From assembly GCA_013397845.1 (NCBI GenBank), contig VZTG01001997.1, positions 830,884 to 894,883 on the forward strand: a stretch of DNA of 64,000 nt. The letters run 5' to 3'. A program made the translations under genes and the position numbers. This document shows positions 52,776 through 64,000 of the stretch, piece by piece; positions within the stretch are counted from its first letter, which is position 1; each line of letters starts with the position of its first letter. This stretch comes from Melanocharis versteri (Eukaryota > Chordata > Aves > Passeriformes > Melanocharitidae). The notes under the pieces are model-generated. The model saw only the letters and a list, made by a program, of their open reading frames with translations. It was not told the DNA's origin and did no database searches.

Positions 52776-52840
52776 GTTTGGTTAACAGTTGGACTTGGTG
52801 ACCTTAAAGGTAGTTTCCAACCTTACTGATTCTATGACAT
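52776..52840 (+). mobile_element. CR1 LINE extreme 3' end, plus orientation
   Basis: GTTGGACTTGGTGACCTTAA then AGTTTCCAACCTTACTGATT and CTATGAC follow the CR1 3'-end order (GTTGGACTAGATGATC, AGGTCCCTTCCAACC, ATTCTATGA). A single copy of the terminal octamer remains. This is a 5'-truncated copy of the kind typical in bird genomes. Confidence 0.85.
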
Positions 52841-55800
52841 CATTGAATTGGCACAAATAGAGCAGGGGCTAAGCAGGCTCGAGTTCTAGACTCAGTTACA
52901 GGCTGTAGAGTTGATAATAATTCGCACTTACGAGCAAAGACTGAGTCCAAATCCACATGGGTTGTGATAAACAGGGGCAGAATTCCCCTCCTCCTCCACC
53001 AGGCAGGCCCACAGCACCCTGCAAGGGCTTACTTGCAGCAGAAAGCAGATGGTGTTTGTAGTGCTGCATTCCAGCTGGATTTCTGCCAGGGAAGGGCAGC
53101 CTTAATTTTTGTCCCCTTTTCACCGTGCCAGCTTTGCCAGCCTGGCTCTCGTCACTTGTTTTTTGCGCCAGTGTTAGCTGGAGGAGGATTACAGGGCAGC
53201 AATGTTGACTTGTGATGCTACAGTTGTGATTTGGGTGAGCAAAGAAATTTGCTTGCAAAGCTAGGAGTTAGGCACAGAAGATACAAGAGATTCGACTTCT
53301 TGTTCAAACATTGAACAAAACAAAACAACCAACCAAAACTAAAAGACGAAGTTATTGCAATTAGGAGAACTTGACAACTTGCTCACCCAAATTAGCGTCA
53401 TAATTAACGTTAAGGTCAAAATCAGCTACCTTGTGAGCTATCCTGGCTGACCCCAGAAAGCCTCCTCTAGGTAGAAACCACCTTTCTGCATTTCTGAGAC
53501 AGTTTCCAAAGACACAGAAGAGAGGAAATGCTGTTGCCCTCCATACAGCCATCAATGCATTCTGACTAGTGTACATAACAAAAATAATTTCACTGAATTA
53601 AAGGGACAAAAAATGAGAAGAAAAGATGAAGTGATCTATATTTTCTTTGCTGAATGCCTCACATGTATTTGGCAGGTATGCGGGAGTGAGCACAGCCTGC
53701 CTCCAAGAGATTGCATGGGAGTTTGACTCCAGCTTTTCCAGCACTTTGTGAATAGACCTAATGTCACAGGCTGGATAACTACAGAATTGTGTTGCTGTTC
53801 ACTTTAAAGCACAACCCTTTGTTACCCATCACTTCAAGAACTACTTATTTCATGAAATGAGCTTTTCTAGTGTCAATCCTTCCAACTAAACAAAAAAGGA
53901 GATAAAAAAAGACTATTTCAAAGTCTGTTCTTCGTATATGAACAAATGATACGGAGTGAAATACACTATTCTTCAAGCTCGAGAGGTGAATTGGTATCCA
54001 GCTAGGACTGAAGCAGCCCTTAACAATAATACCTGATAGTTCTCATTACACTGCAAATGAAAGTGTTTCACAAGGATCACTTGAAAGGCTCAAGTAAGAT
54101 ATATTGTTAGCGTTTTTCTATTTGGAAGATCAGTGGGATAAGGAACAGATTAAACTACCAGAACCTGTTAAAGGGACTAAATTTTGCAAGCACGAATGAG
54201 CTGGATGAGCCAAAATAACCTCTACCTGTCCTGTTTTCCTATACTGAGAGACCAAACCTGTCTTTAATTCTGAATGACATTTGTTTAGAAGAGAAGAAAA
54301 CACCCCAGAGCACAGTCCCTGCAGGAAGAGCCCCAGACACCTTTCCCTGTAGCCCAGATCTGCTTCTCCTTGAGGTGCTCATCCTGGGAAGGGAGCTCCT
54401 GGCGTGGTGAGCCTTGGCAGGGATGGTGCAGCAGCCCCTGGCTTTCAGGAAGTGGGACCAGAGAATAGCAGCCCTTTGAGCACAGGGGGCATCAGGCCCC
54501 TCTCTGCTCCCTCTGGCTGCCCACACAAGGGGTCTGGTGATGCACAGAGATTTCTGCAATGATCCCCAAGAAGACAGGAAGTAAAAGTGCTACAGCTCTT
54601 ACCACAACTTCCAAACTTTTTGTTTTCTTTGCATGATTTCTTGACCAGTTTGTTTCCCGTTTTGATATGGTTTTACGGGTTTCTCTTTTGATGTTTTACA
54701 TGTTTCATCTAGGACACTGGAATAGACTGCACTGCCGCCCTTGTGACTACCAATGAGCAGGAAGACAAAGAAACCACAAGAGAAGCCATTTTGCAGATCT
54801 AACAGGCCCTTAGAGTTAACCAAGCTGATTACTGGATGCCCTTCTGCATGGAACCTTCTCAGCAAACACTTCAAAAAATACAGGCCATAGAGTAAAGGTT
54901 TCAAGTTCTCACTGACTTTAATTTGCATGAAATCAGGCTCTCCTAGCCCTGCAGAAAGAACTTACAAACTCTTTATTTTTCCCTCCCTTCCCCTCAAGCT
55001 CTCCCAACACTATAACATCAAAATAAAAACACATTTCCATGTGTTGCCCTCTTAAAGGGCCCTCAGCCTGGACCATGCCCAGGAGGAGAAAGAGAGCTGG
55101 AATTCCCTTTGGCCTCGTTGCCAGCTGGAGCTCTAGTGTCAGCAAACATCCTGAAAGCACCCAGCCCATCAGCTGGGACCAAAAGCACCAACCCCATTCT
55201 CTTTAATAAAGTGACCACAGCCCTAGAACTACTTCTAAAAGGCCCTTCTTTAAAATAAATGCCCTGGGAGATACTGAAAAAGGTTGGTGTGTAAGAGCAA
55301 GGTATTAAGGAAACAGAAACCAGGTTTTAATGGAACAAAAATCCCTCAAATGCCTTATTTTCAAATTGCTTCAAGTTGTATTAACACGAATCATTTAGGC
55401 ATTGTATGTGAAAAACAGAAATCCCTCTTTTTCCTTTTAAACGAAACAGTGAAGAACAAACTAGCTTAATGTCATTTGATTGCCTGAATAGAAACTAAGC
55501 AGGAAGAATAATTAATCCTCTTTTCCAAACATAATATATAAAATCTTAGTAATTCTTAAAATGGCATTTATTGCTGAAATAAAAGTGTTTTGGTGCTTCT
55601 AAATGGAAGGAGAGGCACAGAAATGACATTTTTGCATTTTATACCATACTTAACAACATCAGCTCATGGCTTAGCTCTGTGTTTGCTTTGAATTAAAATC
55701 TCAGTAAAAGCTCAAGCTTCACTCTTTTGGGAATGCCAGTGTAGTTTAAATTACATTATATAGAGGACCAGAGGGTAAGGGAAACTGAATGGTAGCTATC

Positions 55801-58800
55801 TCAGGGATAATAAAGCAGGGATCTTCACAGGGAAAGCAGGGGCTTCATAAAACAACAGCATGAGGTAATAGCAAATGTGCTGGATCTTTCTCCAGGAGAA
55901 TCTGAAGGAAATTAGAAGGAGAGGGACTAAGATAATAGCATTTGAAATTAATCATATTTATTATACAAATGGCCTTGTTTGCCAACCCATTCCATACAAA
56001 CAGCGGCTGCAGCCCTGCTTTGGCAGGCGGTGACTGCTGAGCAGGGGTCCCTGGGGTGGCCTTAGGGACGCTCAGTAAAACTGCTGGCCCTAGGGCAGGA
56101 CTCACCCTGCTTTTCCCGTCCAGGAAAGCATGTGGGGAAAGGAGCAGCCACCAGCACTGCGGCTGAGCCCTCTGTACCAGACCCTGAGGAGCAGCAACCC
56201 CCTCATCCTCCTGGCTTCTCCAACATTTCTGTCTCCCATTACGACTAAAGGAGTGGCTGTAATGCTTTTATAAATGTTTCAAATTAAGGGTTTATCCGAA
56301 TAGTAAGAGCTTCATAGCAGTGAAATCCAGCCTGCACCTGGCCTGCAGCACAGACAGAAGAGAGGAGCACCTGGTTGACTCCATAACACAAAGTGTAAAG
56401 GGATGATTGTCACACTCTGCCCTGAGAAGGAGTGAAATCAGCTCTCTGTTTTACCACATCTAGCACATTTAGGTTGGCATTAGTACTGCCAGGACTTGAA
56501 AAGGATAAGAACAGCTTTAGCTGAGGTGGTGGTTTTTATCAGAGCTTTATTTCCACTGCTTACTCCTTTTAAACTTCATCACAGTTGGAAGGCTGAAGCA
56601 TATAAGGACAGCAGTAGCTCAAGTCACTTGTGAGAATCAGACGTGGAGTCTCAAGCCACTTCAACATTTTAAAAAATGTTATCCTTCACTTTGCAGCCCT
56701 AGTCATGTAAAGAATAGGATATAGCAAGGATAACTTCATCCCTTTAAGCCACAATCCTCTTAAGATACATCCATCTTTTCCTTGGTGCAGTCATATCCAA
56801 TTTCAAAACTCAGGTCTTTTATCACTCCCACAGTATCTGCGAGACTTAGATAAGCTTAATAAAAAATTCTGCAATACACAGTAATCAATATTTTTCAGAA
56901 AAATGCATGTTGACTAAAATGTTCACTGAACAGAGGAGGATGCTGTAACATCTCTGCCTGGGGCAGCCAGCAGTGGGGGTTTGGGTGAGGACCTCTGAAT
57001 TCTGGTTTGGCTGCCTGTTGGGGACTTGCAAAGCAGTCCCAGCGGTGGCTGTGCTGCTGAGCTCCCTGGCACGTGTGGTTCCCTGCTCAGGCTGCAGCAC
57101 AAATTCATCTTAACAACCCCTCACTATTGAAATCTACACCTCCACACCTCAAATCAAAATACAAAAACGTCACAAAACTTATTTACATAAACTCATACTT
57201 GCAACAAAATAGAACAAGAAATTTCACACATTTTGTACTTAAATACTCTTTGCTACAAAGGAACAACTGTACTTCACAGCCATTCCATCATCAAAAGAAG
57301 CCACAGAAAGACAAAAAACGTTCAAATATGAAATTAAAAACACAGAACAAGTTCAGTATAGGATAACTGGGCAAGAAACCTCTGAATTCTTGGACCTCTT
57401 GAGAATGCACTTCAGATGAGAAGTCAGCAAGAGTTTAAACTCAAGTCCTTATGCAAGCATTTATCATAATTTTCTCTGCCTAGTAGCAAGATTTGTCAGC
57501 CCATTCAGACTGCCATTATCATTGTCATCCACACCACATTCCACTGAGAGTAATTAAACAGTACCTGCCCTAAGTTTTTAGCTTCCCTGTGATCTTATAG
57601 CACACTTAGCTCATTAATCTTGTCTTTAAAACCTTTCCAGACACCAGAGTAGGCCTTGGCAATTTTGCCAGAGAACATTTCATAACCCACTCTTTTGCTA
57701 ATTACTGGCTGAACGCAAACGTAAAGCCTGGCCTCATTCATTAAAAACAGACAGGATCTCTGCAGAGGCCTCGAACAGACTGTCCTGTCAGACCATCCCG
57801 GGGCAGCAGCACCTTGTTCTGCTCTCGGTGCCTCCCGCAGTCTCTGGCTGAGCCGAGCAGCTGGCGGCAGAGCCCCACACCTGTGCCACCTCTGTGCCAG
57901 CAGCCCCACTGCTGGGGACACCAGCCGGGGCACCCAGGAGGGCAGGAAGGGAGGCTCCAGCAGCACCAGGGCAGCACTGGCTGCGGGAAGCAGCTCCTTG
58001 GGCCCGCAGGCAAATGCAGGCAGAACTCCGCAAGGGAAAACAGAGATCACCTTGCTTTTCTTGTCTGCCTTTGCCTGGAGTAGCAACCTCTCTCCAAAGT
58101 GCCAGTTCTCAGGACTAGACTCTGGCTGGTTATTTTAGGGGAAGGGAAGCAGCAGAGAATGGGCTGGGTTTGTTTACTTCAGACTAATTACTTTTCTTTA
58201 ATTATATTACTACTATCATCATCATTTCAGTAATCTGAACCCGGCAGTAATTACATAATATAAAAAAAACCCCTTGTTAATCATCCTTCTCCTGACTACA
58301 GGTTTTATTCCAACACGGGCATTGCTGAGAAAAAAGTAAATTTGCTCTACTGGGGCAAGTTTATGATGACATTTCTAACTCTCTGACTACCTTACTGTGT
58401 GACTAATGCATCTAAATGGAGTCTGCTTTGCTAGCTCATCTCAGTGTATTAGGCAAAAGGAAGCCAAAAGCATGATAAAATTGTAAGTGTGTATTTCAGT
58501 GCACTGTAAAACACATGGACAAAGAGCAAATGGTACTTTATCATTAGATATTTTTCTAAATCTCTCCTGAAGGCATTGAAAATCTGCCTTACTTATGAAA
58601 CAGGGATGATATCCCCAAAGGAGAACTTTAAGTTTATAATTTGTTCCCTGTAAACAAGCAAATTTTTGTTCATTAGTAAGTGAACTAATTTTTGCTGCTT
58701 TCATGCTTTACCAACCAATAAGACCTCTAAGCACTCACTGAAGCTGTCATGCTTGCAGATTGATGTACAGCATATAAACAAGGTGTATATACTGTACAGG

Positions 58801-61800
58801 ATATATAGTCTTTATTTCTTCCACAAGCTCTAGAAAGTTTGACCAAGGATCACTATGTCAATACATAGGCAGATTTTTAAAGCTAGTGAAAAATAAATTT
58901 ACATGTCAATCTTAGATCCAAACTCTTATTTCAGGCTCTGATTCCATACTCATGGCTGGGTTTGAGGCTGAGTTGCATGTATTCTAACAGAACCACTTGT
59001 TCTCACCTTGAGGTTGAGTATGCCTTGAAGGAGAACTTAATGCTCCAGTACCAGTGATGAAATGCCTGTCTACAAATATAAATGATCACAGCACATATTC
59101 TCTTTTCCCTCATCTCAGCTTCAGGACTGCAGATTTCCTGTGTTTCAAGAAGCCTTAAGCAGCAGCATTAGTGTACAGAATGGATTCCCTCCTCCTATTT
59201 TTTTATGAAATAGGACCCAGAGGCAAAGGCCTTCACAAGTTATGTCCATTCCATATTCTGTTCAGCCAGGAAAAAAGGTGCCTGAAGATGAGGCTTGTGG
59301 AAGTTCCCACAGCACACGGGCAGAGGTGCAACAACTCCAAGTCCTGCACAGGAGGAGCTGCATGGAAAGGAGGGCTACAGGGGCTCTCATGGGTGCACAA
59401 CACAGCTAAGAGGGAGCTGGCTCTTCATTTCCATCAGCCACCTCAGCTCAGGAACATCAGAAGCTACTTGGTTCTGTGGACACCAACTGGCCAGCCTCTA
59501 GCATTTCTACAAATTACTAAGAGGTCAAATAGCATAAAGCTCAGTTTGGCTTTAGTTAGCTTAAGATTCAGTCCCAACAAACTTTGCAAGTAGCTTACAG
59601 ATTCTGAACTCAAATAAGATCTGCCTTTTGTGTACTCAGAGTTACAAGTGACCTGTTGATGAAGTTGAAAAAACACAGCTCCTTCCTTAAGGACTTAACA
59701 CACCACCAACTTCATCCACAGATTAATCAAGCAACAGACTCTGTGGGACAGGATACATTGGCAGCATGTTGGTCGGGAGCTCTTCTGGGTGAAGAACATT
59801 TCTGTACAGTGCTAGACTCAGCGTTACACATGCTATGTACATTCAGGCACTGATCAGGGTGCTTTGCCTAAGTAGGAGTAAAACAGTTCAAACTTGACAC
59901 TATGTCCAAAACTTATCAGCAACAGATGCAGAAGGAGTGTGGGTCATACAGCTTTTGGTGGTGAAGGGCTGCTGAGACCAGCCTGATTCATCAATCCCAA
60001 ACTTAAACATCCTGAGGACATGAAGAACAATGTTTCCTGGCAGACACTGGAACCAGTGAGGATGTGGCAAAGATCCTGCCAAAGGAACCAACAAATGAGA
60101 GAACTGGAAACTTATCTAAAGCTGCTGAGCTGACAGAGCTGGTCTGGAACCATACAACTTACAGGCAATCAGTTTATACAATGAGTGTCTCACTTTTTAA
60201 GGGCAAGGCCTTCTAAAACATCCTGTTCTAGGAGTGCATGCGGAGATTCCTCCCAAGTGGGCACAACCCTCAGGGTTACTCCTTTAGGCTGAGTGAAAGA
60301 CATTTGCCCATGGTCATTGATAAGGATAAGTAACAACAATTTCTACTTAATAATTATTTCACCAATATCGTTGTTTAAATCTTGCTTTAAAAACAGTTAT
60401 AACTACTAATATAGTGCACTGTCTATACTATATAGTAAATAATTCTGATCATAGTCTTTTAGTCTTTATCACAGACAAAATAAATAATGCATTTTTATAT
60501 GTATATTTGTGTTTCCATATTTAATCTTGCAGGACAAGGTTGTAGAAAGATTCAATTACATCTATATAATCCTCTAGACAAATTGCTGACCAAGCCTGGG
60601 GCTAGTACTGGATCCAGAAGTATTCTAAGAAGTTTGGAAAGCAAGAAGGTGGGACCTCGTGACTCAACTGCAGGTCTTTTCTATGAAACTTTGTCCGAAG
60701 CTTCCATTCTAACCACAACAGGAACTCCAGCATGTTCCATGAGGAACATGTTCTTTTCAGGATGCCTTCCATAGGGACAGTAATCAAAATATCACCATTG
60801 CTCACTATGTGGGAGAATGGAAATACACCATTAAGAGCTACACATCACCCCAAGAATGCTTTCTACTCTGTTTACCCAAGTCATCATTAGCCTTGAGAAA
60901 ATGACAATGCCACAGGAAAAAAAAAAAATCACTTATTTAAAACACTGCCGTTTAAATAACAAAATTAAAGGAAGGAACTCTATTATTCTATAGTGTTAAA
61001 AAGACTATGGCATTTTTTCAGCAATGTGTAAATGTCATTTAGTGTATGCAGAAGATTATTTTGCTGAGCAAATCTGTTTCTGGAAGCCTCTAGTCTCACC
61101 TACTAAAACCATGCTAAAATTAGAATCAGAGCAATATATTTTAGTTACAATAGGTCTCTGAAAGAATATATATTGTCGTGTTATTGTATGGCTCAGTAGG
61201 ATTCAGCTCCTCAGCCAAGCAGAGAACAGCTGCTGATCTGGCAGCACATACTTTAAATCCAGTGGACACTAATGATTTTATGGTGAGGAAACCCAATTTT
61301 GTCTTTTCTTTCTCAGTGCTGTGGTTATGAGAAGCCTGGTAATGACATGCAACTTGTGAAAAGGAAAAAAAAATTTTGACTTCCTGCTTTGTGGGACTTT
61401 AGGACTTGTCACAGGCCCACACCAACGAGATCTTCTGAAGGGATTCATTCCCTTTAGTGCTGACCATACCTTCCTCTCCATACTCTAACCAGTGGATCTC
61501 TGGTACCAGGCTTTGTTAGAGCACCAGTGCTGCCTTTGCTAGGTAAAATGCCTTCCAGCATCACTACCTCCATCCCTAAGACAGCTCAGGTGCCCCAAAG
61601 ATGTCTGGGGCAAGGTGGTATGTAAGGGCTGCCCTCTGTGACCTACAGCAGAATCTTGTTTTAAGCTTCACAGATTTTTTTTTTTTAAATTACCAACATG
61701 GGAAGTCAGCACAGATTCAGCTGAACATGTCCTGTAAATGATTTTGCCAGAAGGAAAGACAAAAGGCAAACCATGAGAGGCACTAGCACCTTACACCAGT

Positions 61801-64000
61801 TTTCATCAGAGGATTATTTTGTAGGATACACAAGTCCTGGGGGCCAGGTTTTTAAAGGAACTTGCACCCAGCAGTTCCAGCAGAGACTCTCAGAGCCAGT
61901 ATCTGCAAGTGTGCTGAACCTGCATTCAGACTGAGTCCTGATGCTGAGGTGTCCAGTACCCTCAGCCCTGAACTTCCAGGGGTTTGAGAGCGCTCTGAAT
62001 TAACATCAAGCTTACTGCCAGTTCCTTCTCCCGCCTCCCTCCTGTTTTATTACAAGTAATCCCATCCTGGGAATCCTAAATCATGTTACATGATTTTCTC
62101 TGTCCTATTATCAGTTTCTCTCTGTGGGAATAGCTGGCAACTGCCAAATTTATTCTGTACAAATTGTTTTAAGGGAAGACTGATGTTTTTCAATCTTTCC
62201 TTAAATTGAACATTGTATCTTGCTGGTGAGGACTGCCTATCAGAGGCTTTTGACTTGCCATGCTCCTACTCTGTGTGGAGAATTAGATTGATGCTCTGTA
62301 TTACTGAATAGATGTTGTGAGCAGCTGGGAACACAACTCACACCCACTTAGTGCATTTCTTCATTTTTAATATCTCCTCTCTTACCCTTTAACAAACTGC
62401 AGCCCAATTACTCCAGAGGGCAGGCAAAGGGCTGACCCTCTCACGCTCTTCATCAATCACGATCAATACTGTTGTTTGCACAAAATATGGCTTAAAAGCC
62501 AGTGTGTACCCACGAGGGGAGGAGAGCAGACAGATACCCAGTCACTCCACAGCATTTACCACCAGAAACATTGATTACAAGGCATTGAGCGAGAGTACAA
62601 TCATACTATTTATCACATCTACTCTAAATATTACTGGGCTAGAAAGAAATGGTTCATTTTTTTAAATTCCTTTTTTCTCCCCTCATTTCCTCTGCCATTC
62701 CTCTCACACATGTGCATGCACATGTCCATGCTCACATGCAGCTTTCCTCTTGAAGCTTGCCAATTGCCACAGATTCATCTTTCTAAGTACATAATTCAAT
62801 CCACTGAACATTACGCTGTGGTAATGCTGATGAGCTCTTAATTCTTCTGTATTTATTGCAGCAAATTTATAACTGACCTTAATGAATCTTCCATTATGAA
62901 AAAATGCCAGTGCCAAATCTCTTAAGAAGGTCTGGCATAAGGTGGTTTTAAAAGGTCAATGTGTGGTGGATTTTTTTTGTGTTTTCGTTTTTTCTTAAAG
63001 GAATAATTTAAAAAATAGGAACTTACATTTTAAAAGACAAGATTACACACACAAAATATCAGACTCATCTGTTCAGGTCCTCGGTTAACAGACAAATATT
63101 GTTACTTAACTAATGCTCAATAAGCACATGGGAAAATTATGTTTTAAAAGCACTGCTGGTGTAAATCATCAAGAGCCATGCAAGTCAATTCTGCATGTTC
63201 ATGAGGAGCCGCCCCTTGTGAGAGCATGATCCAGAAGCAGAAAACAAATTGAGAGGATGGGATGAGCATAGGGGGAAGAGCAGCAGGACTTGTGTCCATC
63301 TGAGGGCAGCTGGAGCCATCTCGCTTTGGTTGCTGACAGCTGCCAGTGAAACTGTTTGATCAAGAAGCTCATTTACATGGTGCAGGACAACTTTCTTTTA
63401 AAAATAGCTTTGCTGAGTTACTGCATTTGCTACAAGAAAAGTGATTTACCTGTAAGAGGCACAGTGGTAATAATGCCTACATAATATCCTGTGGTGGTTG
63501 AAAACACTCAGAGGGCTGGGCAAAGGAAGACATCACTGCTCTCACTTACTGGGTAGAAAAGGAAAGAGGGTAAAAATCGTCCCTAGGGTGAAATGGCAAG
63601 TGAGTGGCTGAGGAAAGAAAACCCAGTGACCAGATTAACCAGGTTTTGCTGCTCTTGCTGCACATGTGCAGTGCTGCCAGAGAAATTTTGCTGCACATGT
63701 GAGTGTAAATATCAAGAGAAAACTTAGCTTTTGGAACAAAGTTATGTGTTCACTGGAAAGGTAAACTACCCAAGAGAAAGGCTTGAGAGCAGACAAGTAG
63801 CAAAATTTTACAATGGTACATGAAAAACCCCACACTGCTAATGCACATCTTTCTGTAAAGCACTGGGAAACACTGCCAAAACAGAGAACTAAAGCACCAT
63901 TTCTTGACCTGGACTTGGCTCAAAGTGAAGTCAGGTCACCAAAAACAGAGCCCAAACAATCTTGTCTACAGCTGACCACAAGAACCATCTCCGAAATTAC
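52841..64000. other. Non-coding DNA, no gene recognised
   Basis: GC-richer patches at 54300-54530, 56000-56220, 56950-57080 and 57780-58080 carry open frames without recognisable domains. The longest frame in the window (163 codons, minus strand, 57595-58086) is here and is discussed under rejected items. A weak exon-like block lies at 60533-60648. The stretch 62380-62660 has an unusually even, non-repetitive look but nothing I can name. No RNA gene or interspersed repeat is recognised. Confidence 0.65.

Noticed and set aside
57595..58086. Longest open frame in the window (163 codons, minus strand)
   Set aside because: Its first two thirds are a GC-rich patch with overlapping open frames on both strands and an Ala/Leu/Pro/Arg-rich translation. 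The C-terminal part (ending KGFKDKINELSVL) looks more protein-like, but I could not match it to any family, and no good acceptor precedes it. One frame of this length is expected by chance in 64 kb.
59171..59593. 140-codon plus-strand frame
   Set aside because: No recognisable domain and no splice or promoter context.
61676..61687. Poly-T run as a minus-strand retroposon tail
   Set aside because: Short run with no recognisable retroposon body or target-site duplication.

Overview
The window looks like AT-rich, non-coding nuclear DNA from an amniote, most likely a bird. The support for this is two degraded CR1 LINE 3'-end fragments (one ending in the sauropsid-type ATTCTATGA-like tail), one retroviral LTR with avian-style architecture, two pieces that resemble the ancient tRNA-derived SINE family MIR, and a very low overall density of interspersed repeats. 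I found no protein-coding gene I can defend, no tRNA or rRNA gene, no CRISPR array and no operon-like layout. The longest open frames (about 140-163 codons) sit in locally GC-rich patches where stop codons are rare, and none reads as a known protein. The stretch is either a gene desert or the inside of a very long intron, and the sequence alone cannot say which.

Layout. 1-13.8 kb: unremarkable DNA with one CpG-containing GC-rich patch (5.58-5.77 kb) that carries good splice signals on the minus strand and may be an exon of a spliced, probably non-coding, transcript, plus a short GACA/TA microsatellite at 7.8 kb. 13.8-14.6 kb: two MIR-like SINE remnants in opposite orientation. 14.6-22.3 kb: nothing recognised. 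22,268-26,386: two head-to-tail copies of the same 2,059-bp segment, joined by one ambiguous base (n, 24,327). They differ at 21 positions with no indels, and 19 of these lie within 459 bp. This looks like an assembly false duplication of two alleles rather than a real tandem duplication. 26.4-40.4 kb: non-coding DNA with several short tandem slippage duplications and AT-rich stretches that contain homeodomain/SOX/FOX-like motifs and could be conserved non-coding elements. 40.4 kb: CR1 fragment, minus strand, followed by a strand-asymmetric G/T tract. 49.94-50.75 kb: the 3' end of a minus-strand endogenous retrovirus, consisting of a 527-bp LTR, a polypurine tract and a short internal stretch with a 79-bp direct repeat. 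The rest of the provirus is missing. 52.56-52.84 kb: G/T-rich low complexity followed by a CR1 3' end. 52.8-64 kb: nothing further recognised except weak exon-like signals.

No genes work together here. The most useful observations are the n-joined duplication, which matters for anyone measuring copy number or variation, and the retroviral 3' end with its duplicated element next to the polypurine tract.
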